DNA of 64,000 bases from Paracoccaceae bacterium (GTDB lineage: Bacteria > Pseudomonadota > Alphaproteobacteria > Rhodobacterales > Rhodobacteraceae), in the NCBI GenBank assembly GCA_027486345.1, contig JAIXPH010000059.1, forward strand, positions 1 to 64,000, written 5' to 3'. Each line of letters opens with the position of its first letter. Position 1 is the stretch's first letter. Both the position numbers and the translations under genes were made by a program. A model generated the notes under the pieces. It worked only from the letters and a program-made list of their open reading frames with translations. It did not search any database and was not told the DNA's origin. Below, in pieces: positions 54,036 through 62,071 of this stretch.

Positions 54036-55808
54036 ATGGCCACGATTGATCCAATCACGCTGCAAGTCATCGGCGGTGCCTTGCATGCCATCGCCGAACA
54101 GATGGGCAATGTGCTCTATCGCATGTCCTATTCATCCATCATCCGCGAAAGCCAAGACCTTGGCGCGGGGCTGTTCGATCTGGATTACAACACGCTCTGC
54201 GAAAGCGACTCCACGCCGATGCACATCGGCTCGATCCCCGGTTATCTGCGCGGGATCGAGAAGAGCATCCCCAAGACCGATTGGCATGTGGGTGATGTGG
54301 TGATCCACAACCACCCCTACTTTGGCGCAAGCCACTCGCCCGACATCGGGATCGTCATGCCGATCTTCTACCATGGCGAGTTGGTGGGCTTTTCGGCCAA
54401 CACCGCGCACCATCTGGACATTGGCGCGGCGACACCGGGGCTGATCATCGACGTGCCGGATGTCTTTGCCGAAGGCATGCTGCTGAACGGGCTGAAACTG
54501 GTTGAGGCAGGCAAGCGCAACGACACGCTCTGGCGTTACATCAGTGGCAATACCCGTGTGCCGGGTCTGGTGATGCGCGACCTTGAGGCGCAGATCGCCG
54601 CCGCCGAATTGGGCGTGAAGCGGTACTGCGAGTTGATGGACACCTATGGCCGCGACACGGTGGAACAGGCCGCTGCGCAGTTGATGGATTACTCTGAGCG
54701 CATGTTGCGGCGTGAAATCGCCAAAATCCCGGATGGTGATTATACCGCCGAAGGCTTCATGGACGACGATGGCCGTACCCGCGATGTGCGCCTGCCGATC
54801 AAGGTCACCGTCCGCGTGCGCGGCGATGATGTCGAGGTGGACTTGACGGGGTCTTCGCCGCAGGTGCCCACCGCCTTCAACGTGCCGTTTGAAGGGTCAA
54901 CGAAGGTCGCGTGCTACTTCGCCTTCCGCGCGCTGCTGCTCGATACCTATACCAACAGCGAATACATCCCGCAGAACGAAGGCTCCTTCCGCCCCGTCAA
55001 GGTCACGGCACCCTTGGGGTCAATCTTCAACCCCATCGCCCCTGCGGCTTGCGAGGCGCGGTTCAACCAGATTCAGCGCGTGGTCGATCTGATCATCAAG
55101 GCGCTGGCCCCGGTGCTGCCCGACAAATGCACCGCCGGGAACGCCGCCTGCCTGTCCTTCGCCAGCTATTCCGGCCTGCGCCCCAATGGCGATTACTGGG
55201 TGCTGATCGAGGTGAACGAGGCCGCGATGGGGGGGCGCCCGCAGTCTGATGGCCCGGACACCATCGAAGAGTTGATGCGCAACACCCGCAACAACCCCTT
55301 GGAAGACCTTGGCATGCACTTGCCGATGATTTGCGACCGCTATGAAATCCGCGACGATGTCTTTCCCGGCGCGGGGCAGTATCGCGGTGGGATGGGCGTG
55401 GTGAAATCGCAGCGTTTCCTGACGCCGGGCTTCATGACCCATGAAAGCGACCGCAACGAAGATGCGCCTTGGGGCATCTTTGGGGGCGGCGAAGGGGCTG
55501 CCGCCCGCGTCCGCATCCAGAACGTCGAAAAGGGCGAAGAGGCCCGCGATGTCTATGCCAAATTCTCAGGCATGCGGGCGGAATTGGGCGATGTGGTGAC
55601 CTATCTGTCACCGGGTGGCGGTGGTCTTGGCAATCCCTTGGACCGTGCACCAGAAAAGGTGCTGGACGACCTTCTGGATGGGTTCATCACGCCCGACCAT
55701 GCCCGCACTGTCTATGGCGTGGTGTTCCAGCCCGTCAGCAACGGCTATGGCTGGGGCTTGGATCATGCCGCGACCGACAGCCTGCGCGCCAGCATGCGCG
55801 CGGCCTGA
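54036..55808 (+). CDS. hyuB: Hydantoinase/oxoprolinase subunit B, copy 2
   Basis: A 590-residue HyuB-family subunit, closely related to copy 1 (about two-thirds to three-quarters identical by eye, with a 56-base identical DNA block at 54420-54475). It carries the same variant loop HNHPYFGASHSPD (N92-H93-P94) and HHLDIGAATPGL. The C-terminal SPGGGGLGNPLDRAP is normal for the family. It starts three bases after hyuA2, so the two are co-translated. Confidence 0.9.
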   Translation: MATIDPITLQVIGGALHAIAEQMGNVLYRMSYSSIIRESQDLGAGLFDLDYNTLCESDSTPMHIGSIPGYLRGIEKSIPKTDWHVGDVVIHNHPYFGASHSPDIGIVMPIFYHGELVGFSANTAHHLDIGAATPGLIIDVPDVFAEGMLLNGLKLVEAGKRNDTLWRYISGNTRVPGLVMRDLEAQIAAAELGVKRYCELMDTYGRDTVEQAAAQLMDYSERMLRREIAKIPDGDYTAEGFMDDDGRTRDVRLPIKVTVRVRGDDVEVDLTGSSPQVPTAFNVPFEGSTKVACYFAFRALLLDTYTNSEYIPQNEGSFRPVKVTAPLGSIFNPIAPAACEARFNQIQRVVDLIIKALAPVLPDKCTAGNAACLSFASYSGLRPNGDYWVLIEVNEAAMGGRPQSDGPDTIEELMRNTRNNPLEDLGMHLPMICDRYEIRDDVFPGAGQYRGGMGVVKSQRFLTPGFMTHESDRNEDAPWGIFGGGEGAAARVRIQNVEKGEEARDVYAKFSGMRAELGDVVTYLSPGGGGLGNPLDRAPEKVLDDLLDGFITPDHARTVYGVVFQPVSNGYGWGLDHAATDSLRASMRAA

Positions 55809-55834
55809 GGGCGGGGGAAACGGGGGCGCATCGG

Positions 55835-56758
55835 GTGGAATTCGTCGATCTTTTGCATTTCGTCAGCATCGCCGAAACCGGCAGCTTCACGAAATCGGCG
55901 ATCCAGAACAACGTGGCGCAATCCGCGTTGTCTCGGCGTATACGCGATCTGGAAACGGAGCTTGGCACGGCGCTGTTCTACCGCAATGGGCGCGGCGTGG
56001 TGCTGACCGAGGCCGGGGAGTTGTTCCTGATCCGCGCGCGCGGGATTTTGGCCGAACGCGAGGCGCTGCGGCAGGACATGCGCCGCGTGGCGGGGGAGCT
56101 TGACGGGACGGTGAAACTGGCCGTGCCGCCCTCGGTCGGGTTGGTGCTGCTGGCCCCTTTGCTGCGCCGCATCCGCGCTGATCATCCGCGCATCCGCATG
56201 CGGGTGCTGGAAGGCTTCAGCGGCCATGTCGCCGATTGGCTGGCGGCGGGAAAGGTCGATCTGGCGGTGCTCTACAAGATGAAATCCAGTGCGCTGCTGG
56301 ATGCGGAACACCTTCTGTTTGAGGATATGTTCCTGATCTCCTCGCCCGATGCGCCGCCTTTGGGCGGGCCGGATGGGGTGGCTTTGGCGGAACTGGCGGG
56401 GCAGGAACTCGTGCTGCCCGGACTGCCCCACGGGTTGCGCGTGCTGACCGAAGAGGCGGCGGCGCGGGCCGAAGTGACCCTGAACGTGGTGATGGAGGTG
56501 GAGACGCTGCCCACCATCTATGACCTCGTCCAGACTGGCGAACTCAGGACCATCCTGCCGATGGCCGCGGTGAAATCCGAGGTGCAGGCGGGCCGTCTGG
56601 TCGCCCAGCATCTGACGGGTCCCGTCATCAGCCGTGAATTGATCCTGGCCCATGCGCCGCATCGCGCTGCGGCCCCCGTGACCAAAGCCGTGGTGCGCCT
56701 GATCCGCAGCACCATGTCCGATCTGATCCGCTCTGGCGGATGGGACGGGCGCATCTGA
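55835..56758 (+). CDS. LysR-type transcriptional regulator
   Basis: A 307-residue LysR regulator with the helix-turn-helix at residues about 4-63 (LLHFVSIAETGSFTKSAIQN, then VAQSALSRRIRDLE) and an effector domain. I chose GTG 55835 because it gives the standard N-terminus (VEFVDLLHFVSIAE). It is on the same strand as hyuB2, 26 bases after it, and 34 bases before the flavin reductase gene, so it may be co-transcribed and autoregulated. Confidence 0.88.
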   Translation: MEFVDLLHFVSIAETGSFTKSAIQNNVAQSALSRRIRDLETELGTALFYRNGRGVVLTEAGELFLIRARGILAEREALRQDMRRVAGELDGTVKLAVPPSVGLVLLAPLLRRIRADHPRIRMRVLEGFSGHVADWLAAGKVDLAVLYKMKSSALLDAEHLLFEDMFLISSPDAPPLGGPDGVALAELAGQELVLPGLPHGLRVLTEEAAARAEVTLNVVMEVETLPTIYDLVQTGELRTILPMAAVKSEVQAGRLVAQHLTGPVISRELILAHAPHRAAAPVTKAVVRLIRSTMSDLIRSGGWDGRI

Positions 56759-56792
56759 ATTCCGCATAAGAACCAACAACAGGGAACACCCC

Positions 56793-57971
56793 ATGACCGA
56801 AGTCTTTCCGACGCTGTTTTCCCCCGTCACTCTTGGGGCCGTGACCCTGCGCAACCGCATCGCGATGGCCCCTTTGACCCGCCAGATGGCCCATGCCGAT
56901 GGCACGCCCACCGATGAGATGGCCGCCTATTACGCCCGCCGCGCACGGGGCGGCTTGGGGTTGATCATCAGCGAGGGCACCTATGAACAGGACGCCTTCC
57001 AATCCCGCGCCTACCTGTCGCAACCCGGCATCGCCAATGCGTCGCATGTGGCGGGTTGGAAAAAGGTCTGTGACGCGGTGCATGACAATGGCGCGAAGAT
57101 CGTCATCCAGTTGATGCACGGCGGCCGCGTCTGTGACCCGCGCACGCTGAACGGTCAGCCGCCGGTCAGCGCCTCGGCCACGCACAGCGGCGGCTGGACG
57201 CTTTACACCGACAATGACTATGAAAAGACCATCCGGGGCATCTCGGGCGACTGGCCGAAAGTCACCTTCCCCCCGGCGCGTGAGCTTACCGTCGCTGAGT
57301 TGCATGCCGTCGCCGATGGCTTTGCCGCCGGGGCCAAGCGCGCGGTTGAGGCAGGTGCCGATGGGGTCGAGGTGCATGGCGCGAACGGCTACCTGATCTG
57401 GCAATTCATCACGCCGAAAACCAACCTGCGCACCGATGACTTCGGCGGCAGCCCGGAAAACAACGTCCGCTTCGCCAAGCTGGTGGGCGAGAAGGTCCGC
57501 GCCGCCATCGGGCCGGACAAGCTGATGATCCTGCGCCTGTCGCAAGACGGGGTGGATGATTTCATGGGCGCTTGGCCGGGTGGCGTGACTTACGCCGAGG
57601 CGGTGGGAGCAGCCTTGGCCGACAGCGCCTATGACGCGCTACATTGGGCGAGCTTCAACTGGCAGGACAACCGCGATCCGAAAAACGCAACCCCGATGCC
57701 AGTGGTGCTGAAACGGGCCTCGGGCAAGCCTGTGATCACCAATGGTGGCATTGCCGAGGGCGCACAGGCCGAGGCGGCGCTGACGAGCGGTGCGGATATG
57801 GTGGCGCTTGGCCGTCCGCTGTTTGCGCATCCCGATTGGCCTTATATCGTGCGCTCAGGCGCGGCTTATCCGTGGCTGGACTTTGACCGCAAATACGTGA
57901 TCCAGCCGCCGTTGGACTTCAGCATCGCTTACCCGATGGGTCTGGTCGATCCCGAATGGCCGCAGCCATAA
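56793..57971 (+). CDS. NADH:flavin oxidoreductase / alkene reductase (Old Yellow Enzyme family)
   Basis: A 392-residue FMN-dependent ene-reductase. It opens with LFSPVTLGAVTLRNRIAMAP, and the active-site motif HGANGYLIWQF has H195, N198 and Y200, matching the His-Asn pair and Tyr of the OYE family. TNLRTDDFGGS follows as expected. OYE enzymes reduce activated C=C bonds, for example in maleimide or enones. In this context it may reduce an unsaturated ring or product. It begins a three-gene run with LysR before and a hydratase-like gene after. Confidence 0.93.
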   Translation: MTEVFPTLFSPVTLGAVTLRNRIAMAPLTRQMAHADGTPTDEMAAYYARRARGGLGLIISEGTYEQDAFQSRAYLSQPGIANASHVAGWKKVCDAVHDNGAKIVIQLMHGGRVCDPRTLNGQPPVSASATHSGGWTLYTDNDYEKTIRGISGDWPKVTFPPARELTVAELHAVADGFAAGAKRAVEAGADGVEVHGANGYLIWQFITPKTNLRTDDFGGSPENNVRFAKLVGEKVRAAIGPDKLMILRLSQDGVDDFMGAWPGGVTYAEAVGAALADSAYDALHWASFNWQDNRDPKNATPMPVVLKRASGKPVITNGGIAEGAQAEAALTSGADMVALGRPLFAHPDWPYIVRSGAAYPWLDFDRKYVIQPPLDFSIAYPMGLVDPEWPQP

Positions 57972-57981
57972 GGGGGCGGGC

Positions 57982-58797
57982 ATGTTTCAGGACTGGATCG
58001 GGCGGGGAAATCTGCGTCAGGATGTGGTGTCGGAGCGGCTGATCGGCCAGTTTCGCGCCACCTTGCCCGGTCTTCTGGCCCCGGCGGAGGTGCCGTTGGG
58101 GCTGTTCTGGACGCTGTGCCCCGATGCCTTGGACCCGTCGCTTTTGGGCCGCGACGGGCATCCCCGGCTGGGGGTAGCGCTGCCGCCCTTGCCCTTGCCG
58201 CGCCGGATGTGGGCGGGGGGCGAGATTGTGTTCGACGTGCCTTTGGTCACCGGGGACGTTGTGGAGCGTGACAGCCGGATTGAGGCGATCACCGAAAAGA
58301 CCGGCTCTACCGGGTCGCTGATCTTTGTGTCCATCCGGCAGGATTACCGTGTGGGCGGGGAAAGGCGGCTGTCAGAGCGGCAGGATCTGGTCTATCGCGC
58401 CGATCCGGTGCCGGGACAGGCGGCGGTGGTTTATCCCGTGGCCCCTGATCTGGGGGCGCCTGTGGCGGTGATGGACCTGCCGAGTGACCCCGTGCTGCTG
58501 TTCCGATTTTCCGCGCTGACCTTCAACGGCCATCGCATCCACTATGACCCGGATTATGCAAGAAACGTCGAGGGTTACGGCGGTTTGGTCGTGCATGGCC
58601 CCTTGCAGGCGGTCGCAATGATGAACCTTGCCGCGCGTGTGCTTGGGCGCAGCCCTGCGCGCTTTAGCTATCGCGGCCAATCGCCTTTGATCGTTGGAGA
58701 ATTGGCGCGGGTTGAGGCCTATGCGGAGGGGGATGGGTTGTCCCTGCGCGTGGTCAAGCCGGGCGGGCCGGTGACGATGGTGGGGCGGGCGGTTTAA
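57982..58797 (+). CDS. HTD2/FAS1-like (MaoC-type) dehydratase, mesaconyl-C4-CoA hydratase-like
   Basis: A 271-residue double hot-dog protein. The N-terminal half is a FAS1-like dehydratase domain; the C-terminal half has the hydratase-type motif FSALTFNGHRIHYDPDYARN with a conserved His/Asp region, then VVHGPLQAVAMM. The family includes mesaconyl-C4-CoA hydratase and HTD2-type enoyl-thioester hydratases. A CoA-thioester substrate fits the CoA-transferase in the same island. It starts 10 bases after the ene-reductase gene, so they should be co-transcribed. Confidence 0.82.
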   Translation: MFQDWIGRGNLRQDVVSERLIGQFRATLPGLLAPAEVPLGLFWTLCPDALDPSLLGRDGHPRLGVALPPLPLPRRMWAGGEIVFDVPLVTGDVVERDSRIEAITEKTGSTGSLIFVSIRQDYRVGGERRLSERQDLVYRADPVPGQAAVVYPVAPDLGAPVAVMDLPSDPVLLFRFSALTFNGHRIHYDPDYARNVEGYGGLVVHGPLQAVAMMNLAARVLGRSPARFSYRGQSPLIVGELARVEAYAEGDGLSLRVVKPGGPVTMVGRAV

Positions 58798-59014
58798 CGC
58801 TTGCGACGTTGCCTATGGCCGAGGCCATCGCCGAGGTCACGCGACGCCGCTTGCCCCATCTCGGCCGGGCGCTGGCCTCTGTCGGTTTAGCGGAACACGA
58901 GAGCGAGGACGTGGTCGCGGCGGGGGGGGAAAGGCAGTGCTTTTCCTCTTTCCGCCCGTTGGGAAGTCCATTCTTTGCATGTCGGCCTCGGCCGGTGCGC
59001 AATGAATGCGCACC
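58798..59014. other. Gap between convergent genes, with a short hairpin
   Basis: This 217-bp gap separates the hydratase-like gene from the convergent AraC gene. GTGCGCA (58995-59001) and TGCGCAC (59007-59013) form a 7-bp stem with loop ATGAA just past the AraC stop codon; no T-run follows, so it is a weak terminator candidate. No gene is seen in the gap. Confidence 0.45.
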
Positions 59015-60010
59015 CTATTGGGCCGCGAGCACCTCGGCCCTAAACCCGCTGGGCGTCTGTCCAAACATCGCCTTGAACAGGCGCGAAAACTGCGCCTGAT
59101 CGGAAAAGCCGAAACGATAGGCGACATCCGACATCGGCCCCGGATTGGGCATTTGAAGCACATCACGTGCCGCGCGAAGGCGCTGCTCGCGCACGAATTG
59201 CGACACGGTGCAGTTCACCTCGGCAAACAACTCATGCAGATACCGCTTTGAAATCCCGACAGCATCGGCGATCACCTCGGGCGACAGATCGGCGTTCGAC
59301 AGGTTCTTCAGGATCACCGTCTCGGCCCGCCGCCGATGCGCGGCCCTCACCGCTGATCCAGCACTCTGATCCGCCTCGGAGCTTCGATCCAGCGACAGCG
59401 CCAGCAATTCCACCAGATGCCGCCCCAAGACCTGCCCGGAAAGGCCATCCGCAGGCACCTGCGCCTGTATCTGCTGGGCCATCGTGGTGAACAGCGACCC
59501 GATCCCCTCGCGTCCGTTGAAGACCAGGGCGCAATAGCGGTCGGGGTTGCGCAGCTTGTCGGCCAGCACGGGTTTTGCGACCTTCAGCACGCACAGATCA
59601 TTCGCGCTGCCATAGGCAAAACGATAGGGCTCATCCCCGCGTTCGATGATGAACCCGCCCGGATCGCAGCGCACATCGCGCCCCATCTGCCGGAATTCCA
59701 CGGGGGATTTGCGCGGGATGGTGATGAGATACTGTTCCTCGGTCGTGGCGGCGATGTGGCGGCGGTGGCGTTCGTATTGCACGGCCTCGGTCTGCAAACG
59801 CGAGAGCGAGACTTCGCCCACGGTCCCCATCTCCAGCCGTCCGGAAAAATGCTGCGCGTCGCGGAAGGTCAGGTCCAGCGGAAAATAGGCCCGCGCGATG
59901 ACCGCGTTCCAGTGATCCGCCCGCGCCTGTGCGGGGACGGCATCCGTGCTGAATTCTGCGCCGTGAACCATAGCCAACCGTCCGCTCGTTGCACGCGGCC
60001 TTGCGCCCAT
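59015..60010 (-). CDS. AraC family transcriptional regulator
   Basis: A 331-residue regulator with an N-terminal cupin-like AraC-binding domain (about residues 20-200, AraC_binding_2 type) and a C-terminal double helix-turn-helix (LSPEVIADAVGISKRYLHEL, then MSDVAYRFGFSDQAQFSRLF). The start could be 60010 or the ATG at 59971 (MVHGAEFSTDAV), which looks as natural. It is divergent from hyuB3 across 289 bases containing an 11-bp inverted repeat, so it probably controls the third hyu pair. Confidence 0.9.
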   Translation of the reverse strand: MGARPRATSGRLAMVHGAEFSTDAVPAQARADHWNAVIARAYFPLDLTFRDAQHFSGRLEMGTVGEVSLSRLQTEAVQYERHRRHIAATTEEQYLITIPRKSPVEFRQMGRDVRCDPGGFIIERGDEPYRFAYGSANDLCVLKVAKPVLADKLRNPDRYCALVFNGREGIGSLFTTMAQQIQAQVPADGLSGQVLGRHLVELLALSLDRSSEADQSAGSAVRAAHRRRAETVILKNLSNADLSPEVIADAVGISKRYLHELFAEVNCTVSQFVREQRLRAARDVLQMPNPGPMSDVAYRFGFSDQAQFSRLFKAMFGQTPSGFRAEVLAAQ

Positions 60011-60299
60011 GGGTTAAACTTGGGCTTCGCGCGCACGGTGTCAATTCTGTTGCGACCGGGAGAGGCGCAATTCCGACCGGACGGCCCCACGATTGGCACT
60101 CTGGCGCACCGGCTGACAAAAGCTGGTGCACGCATCGACAAGACGCCACCCGCAAGGCGGGTCAACCTGATGGCACCAGAACAATGACAAGACCGGGATT
60201 CGGTCACGACAGGGAAGGTGGGTTGCCATGCCGCGCGGGTTTCGCGCGGTGCCTGCACCTGTCCGCGCGCCGATCCCGATCCGCCAAGGAGGCGTCCAG
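60011..60299. promoter_or_regulatory. Divergent AraC / hyuB3 promoter region
   Basis: This 289-bp gap holds the two promoters. An imperfect inverted repeat, GCGCACCGGCT (60105-60115) and AGCTGGTGCAC (60122-60132), with a 6-nt spacer, matches at 9 of 11 positions and is a candidate operator. A strong ribosome site (AAGGAGG) lies just before hyuB3. Confidence 0.4.
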
Positions 60300-62054
60300 A
60301 TGGTCAAGAGAAACGTCGATCCGATCACCCTGTCCGTGGTGCGCGGGGTGCTGGAAACCACCCAGCGGGAAATGACCCTCGCGCTGGAACAAACCGCGCG
60401 CTCGTCGGTGTTCAACCTTGCGCATGACTATTCCACGGCGCTGTTCAATCACACGCCCGAGATGATCCTGCAAGGGCAAGACATTCCGATCCACCTCGGC
60501 TCGCTGATCCCCGCCATGAAGTCGGTGGCGAAGTACTTCGAAGGTGAGATCAACGACGGCGACCTGATGCTGCACAATGATCCGTCCTATGGCGGGTCGC
60601 ACATCATCGACACCTGCATGTATATGCCGGTGTTCTATGAGGGCGAGCTGGTGTTCTGGACGGTCTGCAAGGGCCACCTGACCGACATCGGCGGTCCGGT
60701 ACCCGCAGGCTATAACCCCAATGCGACCGAGATCTACGCCGAAGGCCTGCGCATTCCGCCCATCAAGATCTGGGACAAGGGCAAGCCGCGCCATGATGTG
60801 ATGAACATGATCCTGTCCAACATGCGGGCACGGCGCGACCAAGAGGGCGATTTCAACGCGCTGATCGGGGCCTGTCAGGTGGGGGCGCGGAACCTGAAGC
60901 GTCTGATGGACAAATACGGCAAGGTGCTGGTGCAGGAGTGCATCGCCGAACTCTTGGACATGGCCGAACACCACATGCGGTCGCTGATCGCTGAGGTGCC
61001 GGATGGCACCTATACCGGCACCGCGATCCTTGAGGATGCAGGCCACGGTTACGGCGATTTTGAGATCACGGCGACCGTGACGATCAAGGGCGATGGCTGC
61101 CACATCGCCATCCAATCCCCGCCGCAAATCCCCTATTTCATCAACAGTTATGAGGGCAACAGCCACTCTGGCGTCTATCTTGGGCTGATGATGTTTGCCC
61201 AACTGCCACCCCCGTATAACGAGGGGCTCTATCGCTGCGTCAGCACCGATATGGGGCCGCTGGGCACGCTGTGCAACGCCAAATCCCCGGCACCACACAT
61301 GAACTGCACCACCACCCCGATGGAGACCCTGACCGATGCGGTGCGTCTGGCCTTTGAGCAGGCCGCCCCTGCCAAGGTTTCGGCGTCGTGGGGCCATGCC
61401 AATGGCTGCAACATCGCCGGGTGGGACAAGCGCCATGATGAGGAATATGTGACGATGGTGCTGGCCTCGATCATCTCGGGTGCCGGGGCCACGTCGCAGG
61501 CGGATGGCTGGCATGCCGTGGGGCCGGAGTGCTGCTTTGGGGCGCTGACCAGTGGCGATATCGAGATGCTGGAGCACAGCTATCCGATCATCATCCACCG
61601 CTATTCGTTGATGGAAGACAGTGGCGGCGCGGGCAAGAACCGGGGCGGGTCGGGGACCTGCTGGGAGGTTGAGCCGCTGGATACCCCCATGACGCTCATC
61701 ACCTTTGGCGAAGGTCGCCGTATTCCTGCGATGGGGGCGGCGGGGGCATCCTCGGTGATGGTGGATAAAAAGGTGGGCCGGTTGGAGATCACCCGCGACG
61801 GCCAGACCCAGATCATCACCAACAACGTGATTGAGACGATCCAACCCGGTGAACGCGCCGCCAACAAGAACCCCGGCGGAGGGGGCTTCGGCAACCCGTT
61901 TGAACGCGACGTGCAAAAGGTGGTCGAGGATGTCCGCAACGGGCTGGTCAGCCTTGATGGCGCACGGCTGGATTACGGCGTGATCATCACCGACCGCGCC
62001 AGCCTGACTGTCGATACCGCCGCCACCGCCGCGCTGCGCGCAACTGCCGCCTGA
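60300..62054 (+). CDS. hyuB: Hydantoinase/oxoprolinase subunit B, copy 3 (divergent)
   Basis: A 584-residue HyuB-family subunit that is much less similar to copies 1 and 2. It keeps the usual loop HNDPSYGGSHIID (N93-D94-P95) and GHLTDIGGPVPAG, rather than the NHP/GASH form of the other two. The start ATG 60300 gives MVKRNVDPITLSVVRGVLE after an AAGGAGG site; the longer open frame adds unconserved residues. It precedes its HyuA partner, the reverse of copies 1 and 2. The substrate is unknown; related pairs act on hydantoins, oxoproline, caprolactam or acetone. Confidence 0.88.
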   Translation: MVKRNVDPITLSVVRGVLETTQREMTLALEQTARSSVFNLAHDYSTALFNHTPEMILQGQDIPIHLGSLIPAMKSVAKYFEGEINDGDLMLHNDPSYGGSHIIDTCMYMPVFYEGELVFWTVCKGHLTDIGGPVPAGYNPNATEIYAEGLRIPPIKIWDKGKPRHDVMNMILSNMRARRDQEGDFNALIGACQVGARNLKRLMDKYGKVLVQECIAELLDMAEHHMRSLIAEVPDGTYTGTAILEDAGHGYGDFEITATVTIKGDGCHIAIQSPPQIPYFINSYEGNSHSGVYLGLMMFAQLPPPYNEGLYRCVSTDMGPLGTLCNAKSPAPHMNCTTTPMETLTDAVRLAFEQAAPAKVSASWGHANGCNIAGWDKRHDEEYVTMVLASIISGAGATSQADGWHAVGPECCFGALTSGDIEMLEHSYPIIIHRYSLMEDSGGAGKNRGGSGTCWEVEPLDTPMTLITFGEGRRIPAMGAAGASSVMVDKKVGRLEITRDGQTQIITNNVIETIQPGERAANKNPGGGGFGNPFERDVQKVVEDVRNGLVSLDGARLDYGVIITDRASLTVDTAATAALRATAA

Positions 62055-62071
62055 TCCAAGGACCTGAAACC

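Noticed and set aside
60204-61916. 570-codon frame antisense to hyuB3
   Set aside because: It is a shadow of a conserved HyuB gene and has no domain signature.
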